In this document: piece by piece, positions 26,234 to 35,507 of the stretch
Layout of the letters: every line of letters begins with the position of its first letter
How positions within the stretch are numbered: the first letter of the stretch is position 1
From: Solibacillus daqui
GTDB taxonomy: Bacteria > Bacillota > Bacilli > Bacillales_A > Planococcaceae
Reading direction: 5' to 3'
DNA length: 64,000 nt
Assembly (NCBI RefSeq): GCF_028747805.1
Contig: NZ_CP114887.1
Location: 2,907,501-2,971,500 of the forward strand
Made by a program: the position numbers and the translations under genes
Notes under the pieces: model-generated
What the model saw: only the letters and a program-made list of their open reading frames with translations
Databases searched by the model: none
What the model was told of the DNA's origin: nothing

Positions 26234-26671
26234 TTATTTCAATTTCTTAAATTTAACTTGTTCAACTGTATCACGTTTTTCATCATAAAAGATTTCTTCA
26301 AAAATAACCGTTAATAAAAACGCATTTAAAAATGGAATAATGAGATACATCGGCATGCCCGCTAAATCATATGGCATTAAGCCGCGTGCAAAAACTTCTA
26401 CAAAACCAATTTGTGTGAAGTAAAAAATCATCCCCACCCCTACTTGCCAAATGGGACGCTTATCCTTGCGCTTTTCAAACCAAAGCACCTTTTTGAATGA
26501 ATTTCGCACATCTTCTGCAACAAACAAACTTAATATAAAAATGACAATAAATAATACAGGTATATGATAAATTTCAACTTTCATAAATTGAAGATTCGAC
26601 TGGAAAAATAAAGCGGTAACAGAAGTTGCCATAATAAAAGCAATTAATGTATTTTGAATTGTTCTACTCAT
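26234..26671 (-). CDS. Hypothetical membrane protein
   Basis: A 145-residue protein of no recognised family. Hydrophobic segments appear near residues 8-24, 38-54, 78-92 and 103-123, so about four membrane helices; the C-terminus is charged (EEIFYDEKRDTVEQVKFKKLK, shown here in part by position only). The ATG at 26671 is chosen because GGAG lies 8 bases upstream. It is monocistronic between hflC and polA, flanked by terminators on both sides. Confidence 0.6.
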   Translation of the reverse strand: MSRTIQNTLIAFIMATSVTALFFQSNLQFMKVEIYHIPVLFIVIFILSLFVAEDVRNSFKKVLWFEKRKDKRPIWQVGVGMIFYFTQIGFVEVFARGLMPYDLAGMPMYLIIPFLNAFLLTVIFEEIFYDEKRDTVEQVKFKKLK

Positions 26672-26775
26672 GCGCAATTCTCCTTTTCTATTAACTAGTT
26701 CATATTATAACAGTAAAATAATATGAAACAGTAGTATTTTTAGAAGAATTCATGAAGGTAATTAAGCCCAAAAAA

Positions 26776-26806
26776 GGAACGCACATTATTTGCATGTACG
26801 CTCCCC
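26776..26806 (-). terminator. hflKC terminator
   Basis: GGAGCGTACA pairs with TGTGCGTTCC (complement of 26776-26804, with mismatched pairs) and is followed on the minus strand by six T. Confidence 0.75.
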
Positions 26807-26810
26807 AAAA

Positions 26811-27881
26811 TTATTGTAATTGTCCTGAAAGTAATTTTGCATATGGTGAATCGGCTGGAATAATAATAACGGTTTCATCACCAATAGTTTTCTTATATGA
26901 TTCTAGAGTTCTAAATAAGCTGTAGAACTCTGGATCTTTTGAATAAGCATTATTATATATTTCAGCGGCTTGCGCTTCACCCTCTGCACGAATAACCGCA
27001 GCATCTTTATTTGCTGTCGCTAAAATGACTTGCACTTCCTGATCGGTTTGTGCCTCTCGACTACGCTTCTCCGCGTCACCTTCAGATAAATACTTTTGGG
27101 CAATCGATTGACGCTCCGACACCATACGAGTAAAGACAGCTTGCTCATTTTCCTGTGGTAAATCGGTACGGCGAATTCGTACATCGACTACTTCAATCCC
27201 CAAATTAGCTTCGGTAATCAGTTCATTGACACGCTCCGTTACACGGTCATTAATATTACCACGTTTTGAGTTCTCTTCGTCAATGATATCATCATAAATT
27301 GTTTGACCGAATTCTGTACGCAACGCCGAGTAAATATACTCTTCCATACGACTTTCTGCATTCAGCAATTGACCCGCGTTTGAAATTAACGCTTTCGGGT
27401 CTGTCACACGCCAAATTGTATAGTTATCAATAATAATACGCTTTTTGTCCCCCGTACTAATTTCTTCCTCTGTCATATCATGCGTCATTAAATTACGAGG
27501 TAACGTCGTAATACTTTGAATGAATGGGACTTTTATGTGTAGACCAGGTTCAGTTTCATATTTGATTACTTCACCAAATTGGCGAATAACTTTATACTCA
27601 TTTTCCTTCACGACATAAAGATTGGCAAAGACAATGGCTAGTACTGCAAATACAGCAGTAATAATTGCAGCAGATGCACCCCATTGCTTCATATTCACAG
27701 GTTTTTTATCTTTATTAATTGTTTTCGGTGCTTTTTTAGACTTTTCCTCAAACGCTGTTTCTCCATCATTTGTTTCGGTCTTTGGTACTTCGTGCACTGT
27801 TTTTTGTTGCTTTTTATTGCCAAATAATTTTTTTACAAACACATCTAAATCGCCATCAAAGTTATTTTTATCATTACTCAT
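26811..27881 (-). CDS. hflC: Protease modulator HflC
   Basis: SPFH-domain membrane protein that, with HflK, forms a large membrane complex controlling FtsH protease in other bacteria. Of 356 residues, the membrane helix is near 69-90 and is followed by ENEYKVIRQFGEVIKYETEPGLH and the SPFH fold, then the coiled-coil ARAEGEAQAAEIY-type region. The first approximately 65 residues form a hydrophilic, low-complexity extension (EKSKKAPKTINKDKK) not found in the E. coli protein. The start overlaps the hflK stop by one base (TAATG). Confidence 0.85.
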   Translation of the reverse strand: MSNDKNNFDGDLDVFVKKLFGNKKQQKTVHEVPKTETNDGETAFEEKSKKAPKTINKDKKPVNMKQWGASAAIITAVFAVLAIVFANLYVVKENEYKVIRQFGEVIKYETEPGLHIKVPFIQSITTLPRNLMTHDMTEEEISTGDKKRIIIDNYTIWRVTDPKALISNAGQLLNAESRMEEYIYSALRTEFGQTIYDDIIDEENSKRGNINDRVTERVNELITEANLGIEVVDVRIRRTDLPQENEQAVFTRMVSERQSIAQKYLSEGDAEKRSREAQTDQEVQVILATANKDAAVIRAEGEAQAAEIYNNAYSKDPEFYSLFRTLESYKKTIGDETVIIIPADSPYAKLLSGQLQ

Positions 27882-28846
27882 TAGTTCGAACCTCCTTCTT
27901 TCTTCGTTTCAGTAGAAGTATTCGTTTGTGTTGGTTGTAATGGTAAATACTTTAATGTACTACTACCATCGTCATTCATAATATAAATTTGTGCATTCGG
28001 TAATACTGCCTCTAATGTTTCAATCATTAAACGTTCACTTGTAATCTCTTTATTTAAGCGATATTCTTCATAAAGCTGATTGAATAGGGCTACTTCCCCT
28101 TTTGCCTGCTCAATACGGGCCGTTTTTTCCCCTTCTGCTTTCGATAAAATAGCCTTCATTTCCCCAGCTGCTTCACTTGTACGTTGGTTATTATATTTAA
28201 TTGCTTCGTTGATTTTTGTGCTCTTCATTTCACGTGCATCCGTTACAGCGGTAAACGACGCACGAACTTCTTCATTCGGTACATCAACATCTTGGAGCTT
28301 GACGCCAACAACGCTAATCCCAATATCATACTTTTCAATTAACGACACTAATAAATCACGCGTTTTCGCCTCGATGTCTGCTTTACCATCCGTTAATGCA
28401 TCATCAATCGTTGAGCTACCTATAATTGAACGAATCGCACTTGAAGTCGCGCTATGTAAAATTGTGCGTGGATCAGCAGAATTAAATAAATATTTCTTAG
28501 GATCAACAATACGCCATTGCACGACAAGGTCTGTTAACACAATGTATTCGTCACCTGTAATCATTTTTGTTTCTTTATCAAATGTTTCTAATGAGCCATC
28601 TGATTTTTGCTTATAACCAAATTGTAGACTGTATGTTTCTTTTGATAAAATTTCTACCGTTTGAATTGGCCAAGGTAATTTAAAATGCAACCCTGAATCT
28701 TGAATGGTTTCATCGGCCTGCCCGAACGTAATTACAACAGCTTGTTCGGATTCATCTACCGTATACCACGATGTCGTTACAGCAACGATTGCGATAATAG
28801 CAAAGAATATAAGTCCAATCCATAATAATGTTCGCTTAACACTCAT
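27881..28846 (-). CDS. hflK: FtsH modulator HflK
   Basis: A 321-residue SPFH/prohibitin-like protein with one N-terminal membrane helix (about 7-26), the VDESEQAVVITFGQAD start of the SPFH domain, and a coiled-coil region (EMKAILSKAEGEKTARIEQAKGE, given as region near 215-240). The C-terminal tail is polar. It is the first gene of hflK-hflC, likely forming hetero-oligomers at the membrane that restrain FtsH. GGAGG precedes the start. Confidence 0.88.
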   Translation of the reverse strand: MSVKRTLLWIGLIFFAIIAIVAVTTSWYTVDESEQAVVITFGQADETIQDSGLHFKLPWPIQTVEILSKETYSLQFGYKQKSDGSLETFDKETKMITGDEYIVLTDLVVQWRIVDPKKYLFNSADPRTILHSATSSAIRSIIGSSTIDDALTDGKADIEAKTRDLLVSLIEKYDIGISVVGVKLQDVDVPNEEVRASFTAVTDAREMKSTKINEAIKYNNQRTSEAAGEMKAILSKAEGEKTARIEQAKGEVALFNQLYEEYRLNKEITSERLMIETLEAVLPNAQIYIMNDDGSSTLKYLPLQPTQTNTSTETKKEGGSN

Positions 28847-28994
28847 CGTTAAAAACCTCCTAATCTTTTTTATTATTCAAATTGTTTTACGGACGAAACA
28901 AGCTTAAAGTTTCAATATTTTTCATAAAAATTAGATTTAGGTAAAAATAGAAAATTCATTCGGTGCAAAATGATCAATATTAATCATTAAAAAA

Positions 28995-29022
28995 CCGTCC
29001 TCTAATAATAGAGAACGGCAGT
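28995..29022 (-). terminator. phoPR terminator
   Basis: CCGTTCTCTA pairs with TAGAGGACGG (complement of 28995-29018) and is followed on the minus strand by six T. Located between phoR and hflK. Confidence 0.8.
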
Positions 29023-29136
29023 TTGAAGTACGTATTCATCAACTAATGTATTACTTTTGAAACGGGGGTTTCTAATACAAAGAATAGCACCCGAATATAA
29101 AGTATTTATATCAGTATTGTAAAAGAATTGTTAAGC

Positions 29137-30675
29137 TTATTTTTTCAGTGGTAAGTAGACCTTCATACTCGTACCTTTACCGACTTCACTCGTTACTTGA
29201 ATTTTCCCTTGATGCGCCTCGATTAAATGCTTTACAATTGACAAGCCTAGCCCTGTACCCCCAGAATTTCGACTGCGGGCACGATCTACACGGTAAAAAC
29301 GTTCAAAAATTCGTGAAATTTCCGCCTTTTCAATGCCTAACCCTTCGTCTTTTACCTCAAAAATTCCGTAATCATTATTGGTACTAATTCGAAGTTTGAC
29401 TGTTGTTTCTTCTTTTGAATAAGCGATTGCATTGTTAATTAGATTTGTAAAAATTTGCATTAGGCGATTGACGTCACCTAATATGACGGCATCTTGTTCG
29501 ATATCTACATCAAATTGCATATGCTTACTTTCAAGCTGTGCACTTGTTAAATCAACGACGCGTACTAAAATATCTTGTAATTTTGTTGGCATAATGTCTA
29601 ATGTAAAGCCGTGCCGCTCGATTTTCGATAGTTCTAATAAATCATGTACAAGCACTTCAATACGGTTACTTTCATCATGAATAATTGTCAAAAACGATAG
29701 CAGCATTTGTTCATCTTTAAATGCTCCATCTAGAAGTGTTTCAGAAAATCCTTTAATCGACGTAATAGGTGTTCTTAATTCATGGGATACATTGGCGACA
29801 AAATCTTTTCGAATTTGTTCAAGTCGTACAATCTCACTAATATCATGCATTACAATGACAACCCCAAGCCATCGCCCATGTTCTCCAACTACTGGTGCAC
29901 CATAAACTTGTTCATTATATTCTTCTTCCGCAATTTCCAAAACAAGCTGCTGACGGTAAGGCATTTCGGTTAAAAATACATGGTCAATAAACTTCTCTAA
30001 CTGCTTTGGTAAACCTAGCGACATAAAGCTTTTACCGATTAATTGTTCAGTGGGTAATTCAAAAAGCTTTTGGAATTTTTTATTGACGATTGAAATATTC
30101 CCTTCGCGGTCAATCATCATAAGCGCACTCCCCATATTTTCAATCAATGTTTTAAGACGTTCCTCTTCAATCATACGGGTTTTTGTAATGTCTTGGAGAT
30201 TACGCGCTAAAATATTGATGGAATTACGAAGCTCTACTACTGTTCGAGGGCCATTCGCAAAGGCACGGGCACGATAGTTGCCCTTTGAAAGCTCAATCGC
30301 TGTTTTCGTAATATTGACAATCGGCGTAGTAAAGTTTGCAGCCACTCGATGCGCCATCAACGCCATTATGATAAGCCCTATCAGAAGCAATATTGCCACA
30401 GAAATATAGAGCTTCATTTTTAATGTGTTAAAGTCAGTCGAATACATATCCATTGTATAAGTCTCTAATAATGCTTGCTTTTGAGAGTCCGTTAACACAA
30501 TTTGTTCATCCGCTATTAATTGTTCCACTTGTGCAACATTGGCATCTTTTGCAATCGTATAATATTCATCTGCAAAAAAAGGAAAAAGCTGCCCTATGAA
30601 CAACCCTAGAACAGCTAATCCTAACCCAATGACAAAAATAAACGAATAAAATAAACGGTTCTTCATGATATTCAT
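29137..30675 (-). CDS. phoR: Sensor histidine kinase PhoR (PnpS)
   Basis: Membrane sensor of the phosphate-starvation system. The 512-residue protein has membrane helices near residues 8-30 and 88-108 flanking a small extracytoplasmic loop, a HAMP segment, a PAS domain (about 172-285), the H-box NVSHELRTPITSIKGF with phospho-acceptor His298, the N-box LINNAIAYSKEE, and the G boxes DEGLGIEK and GGTGLGLSIVKHL. It is shorter than B. subtilis PhoR, mainly in the external region. The ATG overlaps the phoP stop by one base (TAATG). Confidence 0.93.
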   Translation of the reverse strand: MNIMKNRLFYSFIFVIGLGLAVLGLFIGQLFPFFADEYYTIAKDANVAQVEQLIADEQIVLTDSQKQALLETYTMDMYSTDFNTLKMKLYISVAILLLIGLIIMALMAHRVAANFTTPIVNITKTAIELSKGNYRARAFANGPRTVVELRNSINILARNLQDITKTRMIEEERLKTLIENMGSALMMIDREGNISIVNKKFQKLFELPTEQLIGKSFMSLGLPKQLEKFIDHVFLTEMPYRQQLVLEIAEEEYNEQVYGAPVVGEHGRWLGVVIVMHDISEIVRLEQIRKDFVANVSHELRTPITSIKGFSETLLDGAFKDEQMLLSFLTIIHDESNRIEVLVHDLLELSKIERHGFTLDIMPTKLQDILVRVVDLTSAQLESKHMQFDVDIEQDAVILGDVNRLMQIFTNLINNAIAYSKEETTVKLRISTNNDYGIFEVKDEGLGIEKAEISRIFERFYRVDRARSRNSGGTGLGLSIVKHLIEAHQGKIQVTSEVGKGTSMKVYLPLKK

Positions 30676-31385
30676 TATTTTTTTGGCTCCTCAAATTTAT
30701 AACCCAGTCCGCGAATTGTTTTAATATACAATGGCTTACGACTATTTTCTTCAATTTTATCGCGTAAATGGCTAATGTGGACGTCCACAATTCGTGTATC
30801 GCCAGCAAAATCATAATTCCATACGGCGCTTAGTAATTGATCGCGCGTTAATACGCGGTTTTTATTTTCTAATAAATACACTAAAAGCTCAAATTCTTTC
30901 GGTGTAAATTCTAATGATTCTTCATTAATGAATGCTTCAAAACGTTCTGGATATACTTTTAAATTTCCAAACGAATAAACAATTTCACTCGATTCTACTA
31001 CCTCTTCAACAATTGGGCCAGAAAAACGACGTAATACAGCCTTCACACGTGCAATCACTTCACGCGGGCTAAACGGTTTTGTCATATAATCATCCGCACC
31101 AAGCTCTAAACCTAACACTTTATCAAACTCATCATCACGTGCTGTTAACATAATAATCGGTACGTTAATACGAAGGCGGCGTAATTCTTTACAAACTTCA
31201 ACGCCATCAAGCTTAGGTAACATTAAGTCTAATAACATTAAATCCGGTGTATTTTCTACAGCTGCATCAAGTCCTGCTTGACCATCATGCGCAAGCAAAA
31301 CTACAAAGCCAGCTTGTTCTAAGTTATATTTCAATAGTGTTGCAATTGGCATTTCATCTTCTACCACTAAAACCGTTTTCGTCAT
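30675..31385 (-). CDS. phoP: Response regulator PhoP
   Basis: OmpR/PhoB-type regulator, 236 residues: receiver domain with acidic pair Glu9/Asp10, phospho-acceptor Asp53 (LMLLDLMLPKLDG) and the conserved lysine in YMTKPFSPRE, then a winged-helix DNA-binding domain ending in IRGLGYKFE. ATG 31385 is selected since GGAGG is 8 bases upstream; the upstream TTG overlaps that site. Co-transcribed with phoR and expected to control phosphate acquisition and cell wall polymer genes. Neighbouring mdh upstream matches B. subtilis order. Confidence 0.95.
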   Translation of the reverse strand: MTKTVLVVEDEMPIATLLKYNLEQAGFVVLLAHDGQAGLDAAVENTPDLMLLDLMLPKLDGVEVCKELRRLRINVPIIMLTARDDEFDKVLGLELGADDYMTKPFSPREVIARVKAVLRRFSGPIVEEVVESSEIVYSFGNLKVYPERFEAFINEESLEFTPKEFELLVYLLENKNRVLTRDQLLSAVWNYDFAGDTRIVDVHISHLRDKIEENSRKPLYIKTIRGLGYKFEEPKK

Positions 31386-31558
31386 ATTTAAATCCTCCAA
31401 GATTGATTTGAAACCCCCATCTCAAATCAATGACTTCATTTGCCTTGTAGTAAAACTATTCTTTGAAATACGGTATATCAAAGTGTCCCTTTCATAGTAA
31501 CAACTTTTTCGGAAAAGCACAATTGTTGAAATGCATGTAAATTTCCTTTCCATAAGAA

Positions 31559-31590
31559 AAACACCATTTCACGATAAAATGGTGTTTCGT
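31559..31590 (-). terminator. mdh terminator
   Basis: AAACACCATTT (31559-31569) and AAATGGTGTTT (31577-31587) form an 11-bp stem, with T-rich sequence after it on the minus strand (TTTTTC). Confidence 0.75.
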
Positions 31591-31601
31591 GTATAACTAG
31601 T

Positions 31602-32540
31602 TTAAACTAAAGCCTTCATAACATCCTTCACTGCATTTGCAGAGTTGTCTAATGCTTGTTTTTCATCTGTTGTAAGTTCTAGTTCATATACTTTTTCAAT
31701 TCCGTTTGCACCAAGTAATGCTGGTACACCAAGGTAAATTTCTTCATAGCCATACTCGCCTTCAAGGTATGCGATTGATGGTAAAATACGTTTTTGATCT
31801 TTTAAAATTGCCTCAGCCATTTCGACCATTGCTGCAGCTGGTGCATAATATGCTGAACCGTTGCCAAGTAAGCTGACGATTTCACCGCCTCCAACACGTG
31901 TACGTTGCACGATTTCTGCTAAGCGTTCTGCGGCAATTAAGCTTTCTAACGGTACACCACCAATTGTAGCAAGTCGTGTTATTGGCACCATTGTGTCACC
32001 ATGCCCACCTAAAACTAGCGCTGAAATATCTTTCACAGATACGTTTAATTCTTCTGCAATAAATGCACGGAAGCGCGCCGTATCTAGTACCCCAGACTGA
32101 CCAATAACACGGTTTTTCGGGAAGCCCGATTCTTTAAACACAGTATACGTCATCGCATCTACTGGATTTGTTAATACGATAATAATTGCATTTGGTGATG
32201 TACGTGCGATTTCTTTGGCAACTGTTTTCATAACACCTTGGTTGATTTGTACTAAATCATCGCGACTCATCCCTGGTTTGCGTGCAACACCTGCCGTAAT
32301 TAATACGATATCTGAATCCGCGATATCATCATAATTTGAAGTACCCTTTACATAAGAATCAAAGCCTTGAATCGGTGCTGTTTCCCACATATCAAGTGCT
32401 TTCCCTTTCGTCGGATTTTCTACTGCTGGTAAATCTAAAATGACAACATCGCCTAATTCTTTTTGCGCTGCGATGAATGCTGCTGTTGCACCTGTGTAGC
32501 CACTACCAATTACTGCGATCTTTTTTCGTTTTAATACCAT
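31602..32540 (-). CDS. mdh: Malate dehydrogenase
   Basis: NAD-dependent oxidation of malate to oxaloacetate in the TCA cycle. The 312-residue LDH-like enzyme shows the nucleotide-binding [15 protein letters not shown], the arginine-containing substrate loop [22 protein letters not shown], and the catalytic histidine in [10 protein letters not shown]. It lies between icd and phoP as in B. subtilis, but a terminator (32628-32659) separates it from icd. AAAGGAG precedes the ATG. Confidence 0.96.
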   Translation of the reverse strand: MVLKRKKIAVIGSGYTGATAAFIAAQKELGDVVILDLPAVENPTKGKALDMWETAPIQGFDSYVKGTSNYDDIADSDIVLITAGVARKPGMSRDDLVQINQGVMKTVAKEIARTSPNAIIIVLTNPVDAMTYTVFKESGFPKNRVIGQSGVLDTARFRAFIAEELNVSVKDISALVLGGHGDTMVPITRLATIGGVPLESLIAAERLAEIVQRTRVGGGEIVSLLGNGSAYYAPAAAMVEMAEAILKDQKRILPSIAYLEGEYGYEEIYLGVPALLGANGIEKVYELELTTDEKQALDNSANAVKDVMKALV

Positions 32541-32627
32541 AGTAAACGCTCCTTTTTAATAGCTAGTATAAGGTAACTAATTTTTAGTGGATAAGAAAGG
32601 ATAGCTTTTTAATAAAATCCACATAGG

Positions 32628-32659
32628 AAAAGGGAGAAAACACGAAGTCTCTCCCTTTT
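32628..32659 (-). terminator. icd terminator
   Basis: AAAAGGGAGA (32628-32637) pairs with TCTCCCTTTT (32650-32659); on the minus strand the T-run follows the stem. It separates icd from mdh. Confidence 0.75.
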
Positions 32660-32798
32660 GTAGTTACTATTTATTTTGAAACGAATTCTTATTAAAGTCA
32701 ATCATTGCCTATAAAATGATTTATTATGTTCACAATATTATTTTAAACTAAATAATTTGTTAAATATTTCACATAAAACGGCAAAAAATAAGTTTTAA

Positions 32799-34061
32799 TT
32801 AGAAGTTTTCGATTAATTTAGTAGCGAATTCAGAACATTTAACTTCTGTAGCGCCATCCATTAAACGTGCGAAGTCATAAGTTACGTATTTAGAAGAGAT
32901 TGTTTTCTCAACTGAAGCAGTAATCATGTCCGCAGCTTCTTGCCATCCTAAGTGCTCAAGCATTAATACGCCTGATAATAATACTGAAGATGGGTTTACT
33001 TTATCTTGACCAGCGTATTTAGGAGCAGTACCGTGAGTAGCTTCGAAAATAGCGTGTCCAGTTAAGTAGTTAATGTTAGCACCTGGAGCGATACCGATAC
33101 CACCAACTTGAGCAGCTAGTGCATCAGAGATGTAGTCACCGTTTAAGTTCATTGTAGCAACAACGTCGAACTCGTTTGGACGAGTTAAGATTTGTTGTAA
33201 GAAGATATCAGCGATTGAATCTTTAACTAAGATTTTACCAGCAGCTAATGCAGCAGTTTGTGCTTCGTTAGCAGCAGCTTCACCTTTTTCAGCTTTGATT
33301 GCATCGTATTGGTTCCAAGTGAATACTTTGTCGCCGAATTCAGCTTCAGCTACATCGTAACCCCATTGTTTGAATCCACCTTCAGTGAATTTCATGATGT
33401 TACCTTTGTGTACTAAAGTAACAGATGGTTTGTTGTGAGAGATTGCGTACTCGATCGCAGAACGTACTAAACGCTCAGTACCTTCTTTAGATACCGGTTT
33501 GATACCTAAACCAGAAGTTTCTGGGAAGCGGATTTTGTTAACGCCTAATTCAGTTTGTAAGAAGTTTAATAATTTCTTTTGCTCATCAGAACCAGCTTTG
33601 TACTCGATACCAGCATAGATATCTTCAGTGTTTTCACGGAAGATTACCATGTCTACGTCTTCTGGACGTTTAACTGGAGAAGGTACACCGTCAAAGTGAC
33701 GTACTGGACGTAAGCATACGTATAAGTCTAACTCTTGACGTAAAGCTACGTTAAGTGAACGGATACCGCCACCGATTGGAGTTGTTAAAGGACCTTTGAT
33801 AGCGATTAAGTATTCATTAATTTTTTCTAAAGTTTCTGCAGGTAACCATTCACCAGTTTGGTTGAATGCTTTTTCACCAGCTAAAACTTCTAACCATTCG
33901 ATTTTCTTTTCGCCGTTATAAGCTTTATCTACTGCTGCGTCGATAACGCGAGAAGCTGCTGCCCAGATATCTGGACCGATACCGTCACCCTCGATGAATG
34001 GGATTACTGGATTGTTTGGAACGTTTAGTTTACCGTTTTCAACTACGATTTTGTTAGTCAT
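32799..34061 (-). CDS. icd: Isocitrate dehydrogenase (NADP)
   Basis: Oxidative decarboxylation of isocitrate to 2-oxoglutarate. About 420 residues. Substrate-binding serine and arginines are in [12 protein letters not shown] and the [11 protein letters not shown] block; the NADP region is [20 protein letters not shown]. The start is ATG 34061 ([10 protein letters not shown]), which has AGGAGG 9 bases upstream; the upstream in-frame ATG has none. Lies between citZ and mdh. Codon choice is uniform and typical of a highly expressed gene. Confidence 0.96.
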   Translation of the reverse strand: MTNKIVVENGKLNVPNNPVIPFIEGDGIGPDIWAAASRVIDAAVDKAYNGEKKIEWLEVLAGEKAFNQTGEWLPAETLEKINEYLIAIKGPLTTPIGGGIRSLNVALRQELDLYVCLRPVRHFDGVPSPVKRPEDVDMVIFRENTEDIYAGIEYKAGSDEQKKLLNFLQTELGVNKIRFPETSGLGIKPVSKEGTERLVRSAIEYAISHNKPSVTLVHKGNIMKFTEGGFKQWGYDVAEAEFGDKVFTWNQYDAIKAEKGEAAANEAQTAALAAGKILVKDSIADIFLQQILTRPNEFDVVATMNLNGDYISDALAAQVGGIGIAPGANINYLTGHAIFEATHGTAPKYAGQDKVNPSSVLLSGVLMLEHLGWQEAADMITASVEKTISSKYVTYDFARLMDGATEVKCSEFATKLIENF

Positions 34062-34091
34062 TGGAAATTGCCTCCTAATAATCATAAATCT

Positions 34092-34115
34092 AGGACTGTG
34101 TCAATTCACAGTCCC
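34092..34115 (-). terminator. Hairpin between citZ and icd
   Basis: GGACTGTG (34093-34100) pairs with CACAGTCC (34107-34114). A weak T-stretch follows on the icd side only, so it may attenuate or process a citZ-icd transcript rather than end it. Confidence 0.45.
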
Positions 34116-34139
34116 AGATATTTTAACATACTTTTTTGC

Positions 34140-35255
34140 TTAGCGCTCGTTAATTGGAACGTATTTTTGCATATCTGGACCAACATATTCCGCACGTGGA
34201 CGGATTAAGCGGTTGTTTGCATATTGTTCTAAGATGTGCGCTACCCAACCTGAAGTACGAGATACTGCAAAGATTGGTGTGAATAAGTCATGCTCGATAC
34301 CTAAAGAATCATATACTGATGCTGAGAAGAAGTCTACGTTTGCAGGTAATTTCTTTTGCTCAACGATCATGTCATGAATTTTTACTGACATTTCGTATAA
34401 TTCTGGTTTACCAGTTAACTTAGTTAACTTTTCAGACATTACGCGTAAGTGAGGTGCACGTGGGTCTCCACCACGGTAAACGCGGTGACCGAAGCCCATG
34501 ATTTTTTCTTTGTTGTCTAGCTTGTTTTGTACCCAAGCTTCAACGTTATCTAACGAACCGATTTCAGTTAACATTTTCATAACTTGTTCGTTTGCTCCAC
34601 CGTGTAATGGACCTTTTAAAGCGCCGATAGCTGAAGTTACACCAGAATATACATCTGATAATGTAGCTACACATACACGTGCTGTGAATGTAGAAGCATT
34701 TAATTCATGGTCAGCATGTAAAATTAACGCTTTGTCGAATGCTTCGATTTCGATTGCTGCAGGCTCTTCACCTTTTAGCATATATAAGAAGTTTGCTGCA
34801 TAACCTAATTCAGGTTTTGGAGCTACTGGTTCTTTACCTTGACGTACACGTGCAAAAGTAGTTACTACTGTACCGATTTTCGCTTGTAAACGAATCGCTT
34901 TACGGTAGTTTGCTTCTGTTTCCATAACGTCTGCTTCTTCGTCAAATGCACCTAACATTGATACAGCTGTACGTAATGCAGCCATTGGGTGTACTGTGTT
35001 TAATGGCATAGATTTAAATAAATCTGTAATTGCCGCTGGGATTTCCATGTTCGCTGCTAATTCAGCTTTTAAGTTAGCTAATTCTTCAGCGTTTGGTAAA
35101 CGTGTATTCCATAATAAAAATACTACTTCTTCAAATGTTGCGTTGTTAGTTAGGTCGTCGATGCCATACCCTACGTATGTAAGTGTATCATCGATAATTG
35201 AAGAAATTTTCGATTCTGCTGCTACGATACCTTCTAAACCTTTAGTTGCTGACAT
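34140..35255 (-). CDS. citZ: Citrate synthase
   Basis: Condenses acetyl-CoA and oxaloacetate to citrate. The 371-residue protein carries the catalytic histidines in HADHELNASTFTARV and GFGHRVYRGGDPRAPHLR, and the aspartate in DFFSASVYDSLGI. ATG 35255 (MSATKGLEG) is used because GGAG lies 9 bases upstream; the in-frame GTG at 35273 overlaps that site. First of the citZ-icd-mdh group. A possible catabolite-control site lies about 100 bases upstream. Confidence 0.95.
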   Translation of the reverse strand: MSATKGLEGIVAAESKISSIIDDTLTYVGYGIDDLTNNATFEEVVFLLWNTRLPNAEELANLKAELAANMEIPAAITDLFKSMPLNTVHPMAALRTAVSMLGAFDEEADVMETEANYRKAIRLQAKIGTVVTTFARVRQGKEPVAPKPELGYAANFLYMLKGEEPAAIEIEAFDKALILHADHELNASTFTARVCVATLSDVYSGVTSAIGALKGPLHGGANEQVMKMLTEIGSLDNVEAWVQNKLDNKEKIMGFGHRVYRGGDPRAPHLRVMSEKLTKLTGKPELYEMSVKIHDMIVEQKKLPANVDFFSASVYDSLGIEHDLFTPIFAVSRTSGWVAHILEQYANNRLIRPRAEYVGPDMQKYVPINER

Positions 35256-35357
35256 AAAAAATCGCTCCTTCACTTAATAAAATAGTTTTGTAAGTGCTTT
35301 CTTTTTCTAGTAATAAAAAGAACTACACTCATACTGTTCTGCTCAATGAACCTATAA

Positions 35358-35371
35358 GTAAATCGCTTACA
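35358..35371. promoter_or_regulatory. Candidate cre (CcpA) site upstream of citZ
   Basis: GTAAATCGCTTACA matches the cre consensus TGWAANCGNTNWCA at 12 of 14 positions and is nearly palindromic. citZ is CcpA-repressed in B. subtilis, which fits, but the match could be chance in AT-rich DNA. Confidence 0.35.
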
Positions 35372-35507
35372 TAACTCATTATAATCAATTTTGACGGCTT
35401 TGTGAATGAATTAGTTCGATTTTAAGAAAAATACGAATATCTAATAGAATTCAAGAATTAAAGAGAATTTCTCGTTTCGAGCGAGTGATATAAGGCATAA
35501 TTTAGGA

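Noticed and set aside
35289..35302. TGTAAGTGCTTTCT upstream of citZ as a second cre site
   Set aside because: It misses the central CG and the final A of the cre consensus; the site at 35358 is better.
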